A program made the translations under genes and the position numbers. From the NCBI RefSeq assembly GCF_006739205.1, contig NZ_AP019720.1, positions 930,001-994,000 on the forward strand: a stretch of DNA of 64,000 nucleotides. Direction: 5' to 3'. Source of the stretch: Streptococcus mutans. GTDB lineage: Bacteria > Bacillota > Bacilli > Lactobacillales > Streptococcaceae. The notes below the pieces were generated by a model that saw only the letters and a list, made by a program, of their open reading frames with translations, was not told where the DNA came from and did no database searches. The first letter of the stretch is position 1. The number at the start of each line of letters is the position of its first letter. Positions 9,217 through 18,749 of this stretch are shown piece after piece.

Positions 9217-11169
9217 ATGCTATTAACAAAGAGAGAAAAACACTTATTAGCAGCTTTCCAAAATTATGGGAAGCTGTCGCTTAAACAGATGATAGATTTG
9301 CTTAAGGTATCTCAGAGAACCGTTTATCGGACAATTTCTGATTTAACAGATAGCCTTAACACGATTAATATTAGCATCATCAAAGAAAATCAAAACTATT
9401 TTCTCGTAGGAGAATTAGCTAATCTGGCTAGTATTATTAGTCTAGATACTTATGAACAGTATGAACGTTTGAATCTCATTACCTATAAGTTATTGATGAG
9501 TTTTAGCAGTATCACAAATGAGCAGCTGCAGGAGGAATTTAATGTTTCTAATGTTACCATTATTCAAGATATTGCTGAAATTGAAAAGCGTTTGGCAGAT
9601 TTTGACTTACGGTTAGATCGTAAAAAAGGTTACCGTTTAGTAGGAAATAAAAACACTTTACGACGTTTATTGGCTATTTTATTAACTAATAACCTTTCGA
9701 TTTCTGATTTTGGGGCAGGAGCATATGGTCATTTTGAAGTCTTAGATAAGGCAAAATTAGAACTTGCGAAGCAAATCTTTCAATCATCACAAGAAGATCT
9801 ACCTGATTTAGATGCTAAGATGAGTGAGTTTTTCATCATTCTCTTAGCCTTATCAGGTTGGCGGGACAATGAAGCAGTTGGACACAGTATTAGCAAAGCA
9901 GCTCTTGATTTTTCACAGAAAGTTTATACTGAATTTTCACAGAAAACCAATCAATTTTACAGTATTCAAGAGATTCTTTATTATGCCAGTATTTTAGATG
10001 AACTGGTTATTAAGAGACAGGAAACGCCGCTTTTTCATGAAAAATTTGACAGTGCTTTTTTCTATAATATTTCAAATTTGATTGATAAAGTATCTCTTTA
10101 TACTAAAATTAATTTTGCTAAGGATAAAACACTCTTTCATTTTCTGTTTAATCATATTCGCTTGAATTTGGCTGTCCCTCAAATTTTTGAAGACAAGTCA
10201 AATAATACGATTGCTCATGAGGTTGTTCAAGGCAATGAATATCTACATCGTGTTGTTAGTCTTCTGGTTCAGGATATTTTTCCGAAGTATTTGCAAAAGG
10301 AACCAGAGTATGAATTAATTACCTTACATTTTGCTTCAAGTCTGCGCCGCAGTCCAGATATTTATCCTATTAAGATTTTACTTTTAACAGATGAGCGTCC
10401 CTTAGCGAGAGAACTTCTCATCACACGTATTAAAACCATTGCACCTTTTGTTGATAAGGTAGTTGTCAAAGAATTGGCTCAGTATGAAACAAAGGATAAA
10501 GATTATTATAATTGTGTCTTGGCAACCAAGCCTTTAGCGGATAAGGCAGTCAAAATGGTTTCTACTTATCCTGATGCAAAAGAAATGCTGCAACTTCAAG
10601 ATTATTTACAGAATGTACAGGCTCATCAAAAAATCATCATTCGCGATGAGCAGACAAATAGGCAAGGTTATAATCTTCAAAATTATTTTTTGGCTACACA
10701 ACAACTTTTACAGGAATTTTCTTATCAAGAGATTGATAATCCTGCTGATTTTGAAACAAGTGTTCCAAAAATTATGGAGACTATTGCTGCAGTTTCAGAT
10801 AAAACTTATCTGTCCAGTAAGTTATTAAAACGTTTTGCTGTCAGTCCCTTGGCTATTCCAGAGACTCATTTGGCTCTTTTGCATACACAGTCAAGTAAGG
10901 TTATAACGTCTTGTTTTAAAATTTATGATTTAAAAAGACCTGTAACAGCTCTGTCCATGAATTACGAAAAAGAGACAGTTACAAGAATTTTGGTTATGCT
11001 GACACGGTTAGATGAAACAAAAGAAATGAGAGATTTAATGACGGCCATCAGTCAATCTATCATCGAAAATCATCTTTATACAGAAATTTACAAGACAGGT
11101 AATAAAGATATTATTTATCAATTATTGAATCAAATATTTACAGAAAAAATAAAGAAATTGGAGACCTAA
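9217..11169 (+). CDS. mtlR: PRD-containing transcriptional activator of mannitol operon
   Basis: A 650-residue PTS-controlled regulator that would activate mtl transcription when phosphorylated by HPr and unphosphorylated by the mannitol EII. Domains in order: N-terminal DeoR/BglG-type HTH ([21 protein letters not shown], residues about 20-40), second HTH (about 95-140), two PRD regions (about 170-380), an EIIB(Gat)-like domain starting near residue 386 ([10 protein letters not shown]), and an EIIA-like domain from about 520 to the end. It starts 29 bases after mtlA. A TATAAT box (9205-9210) lies directly before the ATG with no clear ribosome site, so a near-leaderless transcript is possible besides readthrough from mtlA. 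Confidence 0.92.
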
Positions 11170-11170
11170 G

Positions 11171-11608
11171 ATGGAATTTCAAAAAGATTTAATTAAATTG
11201 AACCAACATTTTCCCGATAAGGAAGCTGCTATTCGTTTTTGTGGACAGCTCTTAGCTGATGGTGGTTACGTAGAACCAGCTTATATTGACGCCATGATTC
11301 AGCGCGATAAAGAACTCTCTGTTTATATGGGAAATTTCATTGCCATTCCTCATGGAACGGACGACGCTAAAAAGGATGTCCTCAAATCAGGTATCACAGT
11401 TGTTCAGGTGCCAGACGGTGTTAATTTTGGAACAGAAGATGATCCGCAAGTTGCGACAGTTTTATTTGGCATCGCTGGAATTGGTGATGAACATTTGCAA
11501 ATCATTCAAAATATTTCGATTTTCTGTGCAGATGTTGATAATGTTGTTAAGTTAGCTGATGCTCAAACAGAAGATGAAGTTGTCAAACTTTTAAGTCAAG
11601 TCAATTAA
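11171..11608 (+). CDS. mtlF: PTS mannitol-specific EIIA
   Basis: Carries phosphate from HPr to the EIIB domain of MtlA. The 145-residue cytoplasmic protein fits the EIIA-Mtl/Fru family, with the active-site His61 in [10 protein letters not shown] and the C-terminal [16 protein letters not shown] segment. It starts one base after the mtlR stop, so translation is coupled. It lies between the regulator and the dehydrogenase of the same pathway, which makes the mannitol assignment firm. Confidence 0.95.
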
Positions 11609-11623
11609 AAGGAGTTTTTAATC

Positions 11624-12772
11624 ATGAAAAAAGCAGTACATTTTGGAGCAGGCAATATTGGCCGTGGCTTTATTGGACAAATTTTATTTGAAAATGGCTT
11701 TGCTATTGATTTTGTCGATGTTAACGATAAAATTATTAATGCTCTTAATGAACGTCATTCTTATGATATTGAAATTGCAGAAGATGGGAAACGTCACATT
11801 ACAGTTTCTAATGTTACTGGCATTAATAACAAGGAAAATCCTCAAGCAGTCATTGATGCTGTGGCTGAGACAGAGTTGATTACAACCGCTATTGGCCCTA
11901 ACATTTTGCCTTTTATTGCCCAATTGATTGCCAAAGGTATTGAAAAACGCCGTGAAAGTCAGAATCAAACGCCACTGGATATCATTGCCTGTGAAAATAT
12001 GATTGGTGGCTCTGCCTTTCTCTGGCAGGAAGTGCAGAAATACCTCAGCGCTGATGGTTTAGCTTTTGCTAAAGATTATATTGGCTTTCCAAATGCTGCT
12101 GTTGACCGTATTGTTCCAGCTCAGGTTCATGAAGATCCCCTCTTTGTTGTGGTTGAGCCATTTTCAGAATGGGTAGTCGAAACTGCTGCTATGAAAAATC
12201 CTGATTTAAAATTGTCTTCAGTTCACTATGAAGAAAATTTGGAACCATTCATTGAAAGAAAGCTTTTCTCTGTTAATTCAGGTCATGCAACAACAGCTTA
12301 TACAGGTGCTTATTTTGGTGCTAAGACGGTCCTAGAAGCACTTAAAGACCAACAAGTTAAAGAGCAAGTAAAGGCAGTTTTAGGTGAAATTCGCCAGCTT
12401 TTAATGGCTAAATGGCAATTCAAAGAGAATGATCTGAAAGTTTATCATGATATTATTATCAGTCGTTTTGAAAATCCTTATATTGTAGATGATGTTACTC
12501 GTGTTGCCAGAACACCAATTCGTAAGTTAGGTTATGATGAACGCTTTATCCGTCCTATTCGTGAGCTGAAAGATCGTGGTTTATCTTATGAATATCTTTT
12601 GCAAACAGTGGCTTATGTTTTCCATTACAAGGATTCAAATGATGAACAAAGTGTTCAACTTAAAATGCTTCTACAAGAAAAGTCTTTAAAAGCAGTTGTT
12701 AAAGAAGTAACAGGATTGACAGATGCCGCTTTGATTGAAGAAATTGTTACCAGTGTTGAATCTTTAAATTAA
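11624..12772 (+). CDS. mtlD: Mannitol-1-phosphate 5-dehydrogenase
   Basis: Oxidises mannitol-1-phosphate to fructose-6-phosphate with NAD+, feeding glycolysis. The 382-residue protein opens with the nucleotide-binding motif [14 protein letters not shown]. It has the catalytic-helix region [18 protein letters not shown] and a C-terminal helical domain of the long-chain mannitol dehydrogenase family. Length is as expected. AAAGGAG precedes the start by 7-8 bases and the gap to mtlF is 15 bases. It is the last gene of the mtl operon and is followed by the long hairpin at 12791-12873. Confidence 0.97.
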   Translation: MKKAVHFGAGNIGRGFIGQILFENGFAIDFVDVNDKIINALNERHSYDIEIAEDGKRHITVSNVTGINNKENPQAVIDAVAETELITTAIGPNILPFIAQLIAKGIEKRRESQNQTPLDIIACENMIGGSAFLWQEVQKYLSADGLAFAKDYIGFPNAAVDRIVPAQVHEDPLFVVVEPFSEWVVETAAMKNPDLKLSSVHYEENLEPFIERKLFSVNSGHATTAYTGAYFGAKTVLEALKDQQVKEQVKAVLGEIRQLLMAKWQFKENDLKVYHDIIISRFENPYIVDDVTRVARTPIRKLGYDERFIRPIRELKDRGLSYEYLLQTVAYVFHYKDSNDEQSVQLKMLLQEKSLKAVVKEVTGLTDAALIEEIVTSVESLN

Positions 12773-12790
12773 AGGAAACTCTTATAATTA

Positions 12791-12873
12791 AAAGAACTAG
12801 CTCTTGTTCTGCGTTTTCTATAAGTTAGACAGTATACTTAACTCATAGAGTCAGTACAAGCAGCTAGCTTTTT
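12791..12873 (+). terminator. Long imperfect hairpin ending in a T run, after mtlD
   Basis: Outer arms CTAGCTCTTGT (12797-12807) and ACAAGCAGCTAG (12856-12867) pair with one bulge. Inner arms CTATAAGTTA (12818-12827) and TAACTCATAG (12839-12848) pair with one mismatch. The fold ends in CTTTTT. The whole 80 bases is nearly self-complementary. It is probably the mtl operon terminator; it resembles in build the element at 41098-41187. Confidence 0.65.
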
Positions 12874-12946
12874 GTTGTGATAGGACTTGCCAACTGATAA
12901 AAACTCAGGTAAACTGTTAATGGTAATCAAAATAAAAGGAGTTTAT

Positions 12947-13279
12947 ATGTCTTTACCTAATTGTCCTAAATGTCAGTCAGAGTATGTCTATGAAGATGGT
13001 ATTCTATTGGTTTGTCCAGAATGTGCTTATGAATGGAATCCTGCAGAAGTTGAGAAAGAAGAAGGACTTATTGTTATTGATGCGAATGGCAAACAATTAG
13101 CTGATGGTGATACAGTCACTCTTATTAAGGATCTTAAAGTTAAGGGGGCTCCTAAAGATTTAAAACAAGGAACACGTGTTAAAAATATTCACCTTGTTGA
13201 AGGAGATCACAATATTGATTGTAAAATTGATGGCTTTGGTGCTATGAAATTAAAGTCTGAATTTGTGAAAAAATTATAA
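12947..13279 (+). CDS. phnA: PhnA/YjdM-family zinc-ribbon protein
   Basis: A 110-residue cytoplasmic protein with an N-terminal four-cysteine zinc ribbon ([13 protein letters not shown]...CPECAYEW, residues 5-30) and a C-terminal SH3-like PhnA domain ([43 protein letters not shown]). The family was named from the phosphonate region of E. coli, but phosphonate activity has not been supported; true function is unknown. The start at 12947 is chosen because AAAGGAG lies 6 bases upstream; an upstream in-frame TTG is less likely. It stands alone between the mtl operon and the amino acid transporter. Confidence 0.88.
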   Translation: MSLPNCPKCQSEYVYEDGILLVCPECAYEWNPAEVEKEEGLIVIDANGKQLADGDTVTLIKDLKVKGAPKDLKQGTRVKNIHLVEGDHNIDCKIDGFGAMKLKSEFVKKL

Positions 13280-13435
13280 GAGTAGAGCAAGTTGAACTGT
13301 CTATCTTAGAAACAATCAATTAATGAAGGTGGTTCATTCTTATTCTTTTTTGGTGATACAGGAATCTCTGCTTGGTTTTATGCTTATCTTTGAATGAAAA
13401 TTCAATTCCATCTATAAAATTTTCTGAAAATTTGA

Positions 13436-13441
13436 TATAAT
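13436..13441 (+). promoter_or_regulatory. -10 box of the amino acid ABC importer operon
   Basis: TATAAT in an AT-rich region 28 bases before the permease start; no good -35 is seen. The rest of 13280-13435 shows no recognisable feature. Confidence 0.55.
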
Positions 13442-13469
13442 AAAAACGATTATTTTTTGAGGAGCAAGT

Positions 13470-14111
13470 ATGTCTTATATATCAGAAGTTTTACCGAGTC
13501 TTTTAGATGGGGCGCTGATTACTTTACAAGTCTTTTTTATTGTTATTCTCTTTTCAATTCCTTTAGGAGCTATATTAGCTTTCCTTATGCAGGTACCTTT
13601 TAGACCTTTACGTTGGCTGTTAAATCTCTATGTTTGGATTATGCGTGGGACACCGCTCCTTTTACAACTGATTTTTATTTATTATGTTTTGCCAAGTGCA
13701 GGGATCACTTTTGATCGTATGCCAGCAGCTATTTTAGCTTTTACTCTCAACTATGCTGCCTATTTTGCGGAAATCTTCCGCGGCGGTATTGAGGCTATTC
13801 CTAAAGGGCAATATGAAGCTGCTAAGGTTCTTAAATTAAGTCAGATACAGACTGTTCGCTATATTATTTTGCCTCAGGTTGTCAAGATTGTTTTACCGAG
13901 TGTCTTTAATGAAATCATCAATCTTGTTAAAGATTCTTCTCTAGTCTATGTACTTGGTGTTGGTGATTTGCTTTTAGCCAGTAAGACAGCGGCCAATCGT
14001 GACGCTACATTAGCACCAATGTTTATTGCCGGCGGTATTTATTTGATTTTAATTGGTGTTGTTACCATTTTATCAAAATACGTTGAGAAAAAATTTAGTT
14101 ATTATAAGTAA
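13470..14111 (+). CDS. Polar amino acid ABC transporter, permease
   Basis: Membrane component of a type I ABC importer for polar amino acids (HisMQ/GlnP family). The 213-residue protein has about five membrane helices. The coupling motif EAAKVLKLSQIQTVRYIILPQ (residues about 112-132) contacts the ATPase, and the WIMRGTPLLLQL segment is typical of the family. GAGGAG lies 6 bases before the start. It is followed within 8 bases by the ATPase gene and then a binding-protein gene. The substrate cannot be read from the sequence; cystine, histidine or glutamine-type importers are all possible. Confidence 0.9.
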   Translation: MSYISEVLPSLLDGALITLQVFFIVILFSIPLGAILAFLMQVPFRPLRWLLNLYVWIMRGTPLLLQLIFIYYVLPSAGITFDRMPAAILAFTLNYAAYFAEIFRGGIEAIPKGQYEAAKVLKLSQIQTVRYIILPQVVKIVLPSVFNEIINLVKDSSLVYVLGVGDLLLASKTAANRDATLAPMFIAGGIYLILIGVVTILSKYVEKKFSYYK

Positions 14112-14119
14112 GGTGAATC

Positions 14120-14749
14120 ATGTTAGAGCTAAAAAACATTTCTAAGCAATTTGGTCAGAAGGTGATTTTTAATCATTTTAATCTAAGCATCCCTGAAGGT
14201 AAAATCTTATCTTTGGTTGGCCCATCTGGTGGTGGTAAAACAACTTTGTTGCGCATGCTTGCAGGGCTGGAAAAAATTGACTCTGGTCAAGTCATCTATG
14301 ATGATGAAGTTATTGCTATTGAACATTTGGGACATCGCAACTTATTAGGTTTTGTTTTTCAAGACTTTCAATTATTTCCGCATTTGACTGTTTTAGATAA
14401 TTTGATTTTATCACCCATAAAGTCTATGAATGTATCGAAAGAAGAAGCGATACAAAAAGCACGTGATCTCTTAAAACGTTTAGGATTGGAGGAACATGAA
14501 AACGCCTATCCTTACTCTTTATCAGGCGGTCAAAAACAGCGGGTAGCTTTGGCTCGTGCCATGATGGTTAATCCTAAAATTATCGGCTATGATGAACCTA
14601 CTAGTGCCTTAGATCCAGAGTTAAGGCAGGAAGTTGAAAAATTAATTTTACAAAATCAAAAATTGGGTATCACACAAATTGTTGTGACACACGATATGCA
14701 GTTTGCCCAAAATATTTCTGATGAGATTGTAAAAATCAATCCAAAATAA
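14120..14749 (+). CDS. Polar amino acid ABC transporter, ATP-binding protein
   Basis: ATPase that drives the importer encoded with it. The 209-residue protein has Walker A GPSGGGKTT, Q-loop VFQDFQLFP, signature LSGGQKQRVALARA, Walker [14 protein letters not shown] and H-loop VVTHDMQFA, all intact. It is shorter than the usual 240 residues because the C-terminal extension is missing. It starts 8 bases after the permease gene with AAGGTGA as ribosome site, and the binding protein gene follows after 21 bases. Confidence 0.93.
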   Translation: MLELKNISKQFGQKVIFNHFNLSIPEGKILSLVGPSGGGKTTLLRMLAGLEKIDSGQVIYDDEVIAIEHLGHRNLLGFVFQDFQLFPHLTVLDNLILSPIKSMNVSKEEAIQKARDLLKRLGLEEHENAYPYSLSGGQKQRVALARAMMVNPKIIGYDEPTSALDPELRQEVEKLILQNQKLGITQIVVTHDMQFAQNISDEIVKINPK

Positions 14750-14770
14750 AAAGAAAGTTTAGGTATTAAG

Positions 14771-15604
14771 ATGACATTCAAAAAAGCAGTAACAGCTCTT
14801 ATTACTTTTCTAGCAGTAGTAACTTTGACAGCCTGTGGTAAAAAAGGAGCTGATTCCCAAGATAATTGGAAAAAATTTGAGTCGAAAAAATCTGTTACTA
14901 TTGGTTTTGATAATACTTTTGTTCCCATGGGATTTAAAGACAAGAATGGTAAAAATGTTGGCTTTGATATTGACTTAGCAAATGCTGTCTTTAATGAATA
15001 TGGTATCAAGGTGAAATGGCAGCCAATCAATTGGGATTTGAAGGAAACGGAGCTGAAAAATGGTAAAATTGATTTGATTTGGAATGGCTATTCCAAAACT
15101 AGGGAACGTGCACGCAAGGTATCCTTTACCAAGCCTTATATGAAAAATGACCAAGTACTTGTCACGAAGAAGTCATCTGACATTACGAGCTTTGCTGATA
15201 TGAAAGGCAAAGCTTTAGGTGCTCAGTCAGGTTCATCTGGCTATGATGCTTTCACAGCTAATCCTAAAATTTTAAAAGATATTGTTAAAGATAATGATGC
15301 CAGTCAATATGAAACCTTTACCCAAGCCTTCATTGACTTAAAAAATGATCGTATTAATGGTCTTTTAATTGATCGTGTTTATGCCAATTATTACCTTAAG
15401 CAGGAAAAGGAACTTGATAACTATAATATTATCAAAGGAAAATATGCCAGTGAAGATTTTTCAGTTGGAGTGCGCAAATCTGATAAAACCTTGAAGAAGA
15501 AAGTCAATCAAGCTTTCAAAAAGCTTTACAAAAATGGTAAATTCCAAGCAATTTCCCAAAAATGGTTTGGTCAAGATGTTGCTTCAAATGCGATCAAGAG
15601 GTAA
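14771..15604 (+). CDS. Amino acid ABC transporter substrate-binding lipoprotein
   Basis: Extracytoplasmic solute-binding protein of family 3, anchored by lipid. The 277-residue protein has a signal peptide with lipobox LTAC (Cys22), followed by the binding core: SVTIGFDNTFVPMGF, GFDIDLANAVF, LIWNGYSKTRERARKVSFTKPY and a C-terminal GKFQAISQKWFGQD. These mark the polar amino acid branch. The last gene of the three-gene importer operon; a strong terminator shared with the convergent mntE follows. Substrate not determined. Confidence 0.92.
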   Translation: MTFKKAVTALITFLAVVTLTACGKKGADSQDNWKKFESKKSVTIGFDNTFVPMGFKDKNGKNVGFDIDLANAVFNEYGIKVKWQPINWDLKETELKNGKIDLIWNGYSKTRERARKVSFTKPYMKNDQVLVTKKSSDITSFADMKGKALGAQSGSSGYDAFTANPKILKDIVKDNDASQYETFTQAFIDLKNDRINGLLIDRVYANYYLKQEKELDNYNIIKGKYASEDFSVGVRKSDKTLKKKVNQAFKKLYKNGKFQAISQKWFGQDVASNAIKR

Positions 15605-15632
15605 GCACAATCACTCTTTTTTAAAATAGTTA

Positions 15633-15687
15633 AAAAACGAATGATTTCAGATAAAGCTTATTGGCTTATCTAAAGTCATTCGTTTTT
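15633..15687. terminator. Bidirectional terminator between the ABC importer and mntE
   Basis: Arms 15633-15657 (starts AAAAACGAATGA) and 15663-15687 (ends TCATTCGTTTTT) pair over about 24 positions with G-T pairs and a 5-base loop. T runs on one side and A runs on the other fit use by both convergent units. Confidence 0.9.
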
Positions 15688-15725
15688 GATTATTTTAGGT
15701 TTTTTAATTATTTACTATATTGTAA

Positions 15726-16916
15726 TTAAAGAATAGGCGAGACTTGATGGTAAATAATCTGCCATCTCTCATGCCGACGCCAAAGACTGGTATGTCGGTA
15801 GCTATCTAATTCGTAAGTAATGAGTTTAGTCTTTTGGCTGATGGAAAGCATCTTAAAAGAGTTAAAAAGTTTTGCTTCACTTGAGCGACCTTTTAGGAAT
15901 GCTGCTTTTGCATTAACATGTCCTTTCTCATCAATTAAGATAAAAGAATCTGTTAGGAGCTGTTCATAGTCTGAAGTCTTAGTTAAAATGATTTCCTCAT
16001 ATTTATAAAGTTTATGATAGACATTTTCAAAAATTTCATCTTCCGGAATAGCTGCTGGCTCGACATGGATATCAATATCATAAACATTAAACTGCTCATG
16101 TAAGAGTTTTTCGACTCTTTCTGTAATAGCATGACTTTCATAGACAGATAAATCAGGGTTCATTTCTAAAACCAAATCTAAATAAACATTGCTGCCATAA
16201 GTCCGTCCGCGTTGAGATTTTACGGCAGAAATTTTAGGAATCTCTAAAATAGCTTTTTCGTATTCTTGCAGCTGCTTATCATCAAAGCCATCAGAAAGAC
16301 TAAAAGCGCTGGTCATAAAGATGTCATAAGCTGTTTTCAAAATAAGAAGAGTAATGATAACCGCAGTCATTTTATCAATAATTAAGAGATTAAAGGTACT
16401 GGCAAGTATGGCAATAGATGTTCCTAGAGAAGTCAGGGCATCAGAGAGATTGTCTTTTGCTGCAGCCATCAGGGCGCCTGATTTTAACTTTTTCGACAAC
16501 TGTTTATTGTAGAGGTAGAGGATAAACATAACAATAGCAGAGATTATTCCAACCAGAGCGCCATAAGGATCAATTTGGGCACGACTGTTGTGAATAATGC
16601 CGTTAATCGTTTCCAGCAGAACCTGAAAACCGACAGTAAACATGATAAATGAAGTGATTAAACTGGCTAGGTCTTCAATTTTCCAATGGCCAAATTTATG
16701 ATCCTTATCAGCAGGCTTACTGGCCAGATAAAGTCCAATTAAAATGGTGACATTGGCTACAATATCAGAAACATTGTTAAAGCCATCGGCTGTTAGTGAA
16801 GCAGAATGCAATAAATGCCCTGAAATCAGTTTAGCAAGTGCCAAAGTCAAATAAACAGAAATAGCGATTGTTGGACCACGCCGAGCAAGTTTAAGGTTAT
16901 CAGCGGGTGTTGACAT
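15726..16916 (-). CDS. mntE: Cation diffusion facilitator, manganese exporter type
   Basis: Membrane metal/proton antiporter of the CDF family that exports metal from the cytosol. The 396-residue protein has about six membrane helices. The transport site motifs are Asn47-x3-Asp51 (TADGFNNVSD) in helix 2 and Asp155-x3-Asp159 (DNLSD) in helix 5; Asn in place of the His of zinc CDFs is the pattern of Mn-type MntE in streptococci. A cytoplasmic domain follows from about residue 205. Start chosen at 16916 because AAGGAG lies 7 bases upstream; an in-frame TTG at 16934 precedes that site. The S. mutans MntE is known as a manganese exporter. Confidence 0.85.
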   Translation of the reverse strand: MSTPADNLKLARRGPTIAISVYLTLALAKLISGHLLHSASLTADGFNNVSDIVANVTILIGLYLASKPADKDHKFGHWKIEDLASLITSFIMFTVGFQVLLETINGIIHNSRAQIDPYGALVGIISAIVMFILYLYNKQLSKKLKSGALMAAAKDNLSDALTSLGTSIAILASTFNLLIIDKMTAVIITLLILKTAYDIFMTSAFSLSDGFDDKQLQEYEKAILEIPKISAVKSQRGRTYGSNVYLDLVLEMNPDLSVYESHAITERVEKLLHEQFNVYDIDIHVEPAAIPEDEIFENVYHKLYKYEEIILTKTSDYEQLLTDSFILIDEKGHVNAKAAFLKGRSSEAKLFNSFKMLSISQKTKLITYELDSYRHTSLWRRHERWQIIYHQVSPIL

Positions 16917-16995
16917 ACAAAACTCCTTGGTCAATATAATAGGCTTATTATAGCATGTTTTGCTGAATTACAAAAGAAGAGAGAAAATTTGAAAA

Positions 16996-17032
16996 TAGAA
17001 AAACAAGACTGGGATTATCCTAACCTTGTTTT
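16996..17032 (-). terminator. Terminator of the AGCS symporter gene
   Basis: On the minus strand AAAACAAG (17032-17025) pairs with CTTGTTTT (17007-17000), with an inner GG/CC pair, followed by a T-rich tail. It overlaps the last codons of the symporter gene. Confidence 0.65.
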
Positions 17033-18379
17033 AGTTTTAATGAAGCTCTTGTTTTTACGTTTAAAATAATTTCTTGTTTCTGCAATAATAATTGGTGATA
17101 AGGCTAATAAGGCAATAAGATTTGGTATAGCCATTAGCCCATTAACGATATCGGCAATTGTCCAGATAAGATCTAATTCTAAGAAACCACCTAAGGCGAC
17201 CATGATAATGAAAATAGAGCGATAAATATTGATGTGTTTAACCCCAAATAAAAATTCAAAACAACGCTCACCATAATAGGACCAGCCTAAGATAGTTGTG
17301 AAAGCAAACAGAACCAAACACAAAGTCAGCACTAGAACGCCTATATTGCCAAAAACAGTTGCAAAGGCTGATTGTGTCAGTGGAGCACCTTCAAGTCCTT
17401 TGACAGTCCATTTTCCAGTGACCAAGATAGAAAGACCAGTTAAGGTACAAATGACGAGAGTATCAATAAAAGTGCCTGTCATTGAAATGAGGCCCTGTTC
17501 AGCAGGTTCATGAGTTTTAGCAGCCGCAGCGGCGATTGGAGCAGAACCTAGACCAGATTCATTGGAGAAGACACCACGAGCAATACCATTTTGAATGGCT
17601 TCTTTCACAACAGCACCAGCAAAGCCACCAACTGCGGCTGTCCCTGTGAAAGCTCCAGAGAAGACTTGTTCAATGGCAGGAATGATATGATTGTAGTGCA
17701 TAAAGATGACGATCAAGGTTGCGATGATGTAAGCTGCAGCCATGAAAGGAACTAATTTCTCAGAAACCTTTGCAATTGATTGGATACCACCGAAAATAAT
17801 AACAGCAACAACAATGGCAATTAAGATGCTGACAATCTGCGGTGACCAATTAAAACTATTTTTTAGGGAAGCAGTAATTGAATTGACCTGAGAAAAGGTA
17901 CCAATTCCTAAAAATGCCACTAAGATACCTGCCAATGCAAAGAAGATAGCTAAGGGTTTCCATTTTTTCCCCATACCGTTTATGATATAGTACATAGGTC
18001 CACCAGAGACTTCTCCGTTAGCATCCTTAGTACGGTATTTTATAGCCAGAAGACCTTCGGCATATTTAGTTGCCATACCAAAAAAAGCTGCTATCCACAT
18101 CCAAAAGAGTGCTCCCGGACCGCCAGCTTTGATTGCAGTGGCAACACCAACGATATTTCCAGTTCCAACAGTGGCAGCAAGAGCAGTAGCTAAAGCCGCA
18201 AAACTCGAAATATCACCTTCCCCTTTGTCCTCGGCAAAGATGAGTTTAAAGGCTAAAGGGAGTTTCAATACCTGCAATAATCTTAAGCGAGTACTCAAAT
18301 AAATTCCAGTACCGACTAAAAGAACTAATAGGGGAACACCCCAGACAAAGCTGTCTAGAGCTTTAAAAAATGTTAACAT
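17015..18379 (-). CDS. AGCS family sodium:alanine/glycine symporter
   Basis: Secondary transporter taking up alanine or glycine with Na+. The 454-residue protein has about ten or eleven membrane helices and AGCS family blocks GTGNIVGVATAI, GGPGALFWMW, GGPMYYI and NESGLGSAPIAAAAAKT. The start at 18379 follows GAGGAG at a 10-base spacing; an upstream in-frame extension crosses the ribosome site. The leader on the same strand carries a glycine riboswitch and a terminator hairpin, which points to glycine as substrate or signal. Confidence 0.92.
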   Translation of the reverse strand: MLTFFKALDSFVWGVPLLVLLVGTGIYLSTRLRLLQVLKLPLAFKLIFAEDKGEGDISSFAALATALAATVGTGNIVGVATAIKAGGPGALFWMWIAAFFGMATKYAEGLLAIKYRTKDANGEVSGGPMYYIINGMGKKWKPLAIFFALAGILVAFLGIGTFSQVNSITASLKNSFNWSPQIVSILIAIVVAVIIFGGIQSIAKVSEKLVPFMAAAYIIATLIVIFMHYNHIIPAIEQVFSGAFTGTAAVGGFAGAVVKEAIQNGIARGVFSNESGLGSAPIAAAAAKTHEPAEQGLISMTGTFIDTLVICTLTGLSILVTGKWTVKGLEGAPLTQSAFATVFGNIGVLVLTLCLVLFAFTTILGWSYYGERCFEFLFGVKHINIYRSIFIIMVALGGFLELDLIWTIADIVNGLMAIPNLIALLALSPIIIAETRNYFKRKNKSFIKTKTRLG

Positions 18380-18412
18380 ATAAACTTTTCTCCTCATAAA
18401 CCGAAATGGAAA

Positions 18413-18448
18413 TCAAAAAAGAGGTTGTCAATACTTGACGATACCTCT
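18413..18448 (-). terminator. Riboswitch-linked terminator in the symporter leader
   Basis: Reading the minus strand, GAGGTATCGTCAA (18447-18435) pairs with TTGACAACCTC (18431-18421) with a bulge, followed by six Ts. It sits between the glycine aptamer and the start codon, as expected for transcriptional control. Confidence 0.8.
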
Positions 18449-18497
18449 AGAGTTAGAAGATAAGAATTGTTTCAACATTAAAAATTCTTTTTTTCTT

Positions 18498-18585
18498 TTC
18501 TGTCCTTTTGCCTGAGAGTTTGAGCAAACAGCCTTGCCCCTTCGGCGCCTAGTAGGTCTCTCCAGAAGTCCGTCAATTATCAGTT
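18498..18585 (-). ncRNA. Glycine riboswitch aptamer (single type)
   Basis: On the minus strand the conserved blocks occur in order: GGAGAGACC, GCGCCGAAGGGGCAAG, CTCAAACTCTCAGGCAAAAG and GACAGA. These are the core of the glycine aptamer. Only one full aptamer is visible; the flanking stretch upstream (about 18570-18600) may form the partial helix of single-aptamer versions. A terminator and an AGCS symporter gene lie downstream. Limits of the RNA are approximate. Confidence 0.93.
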
Positions 18586-18626
18586 ATCCTAATAATGTCA
18601 CTCGGTTTTACTATTTTTATTCTTTT

Positions 18627-18655
18627 ATTGTATAGAATTTCAATAAAACTGTCAA
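18627..18655 (-). promoter_or_regulatory. Promoter of the glycine riboswitch-symporter transcript
   Basis: On the minus strand TTGACA (18655-18650) and TACAAT (18632-18627) with a 17-base spacer. Confidence 0.85.
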
Positions 18656-18711
18656 TCTTTTCTGAAAATTTCAAGAAAAGAATTTAACTTTTTTTGAGGT
18701 CTAAAAAATGA

Positions 18712-18717
18712 TATAAT
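18712..18717 (+). promoter_or_regulatory. -10 box of pcrA
   Basis: TATAAT 32 bases before the pcrA start, divergent from the symporter promoter. No clear -35. Confidence 0.5.
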
Positions 18718-18749
18718 TTGAAAGTTAGATTGATAGTTTGGAGAAGAAG

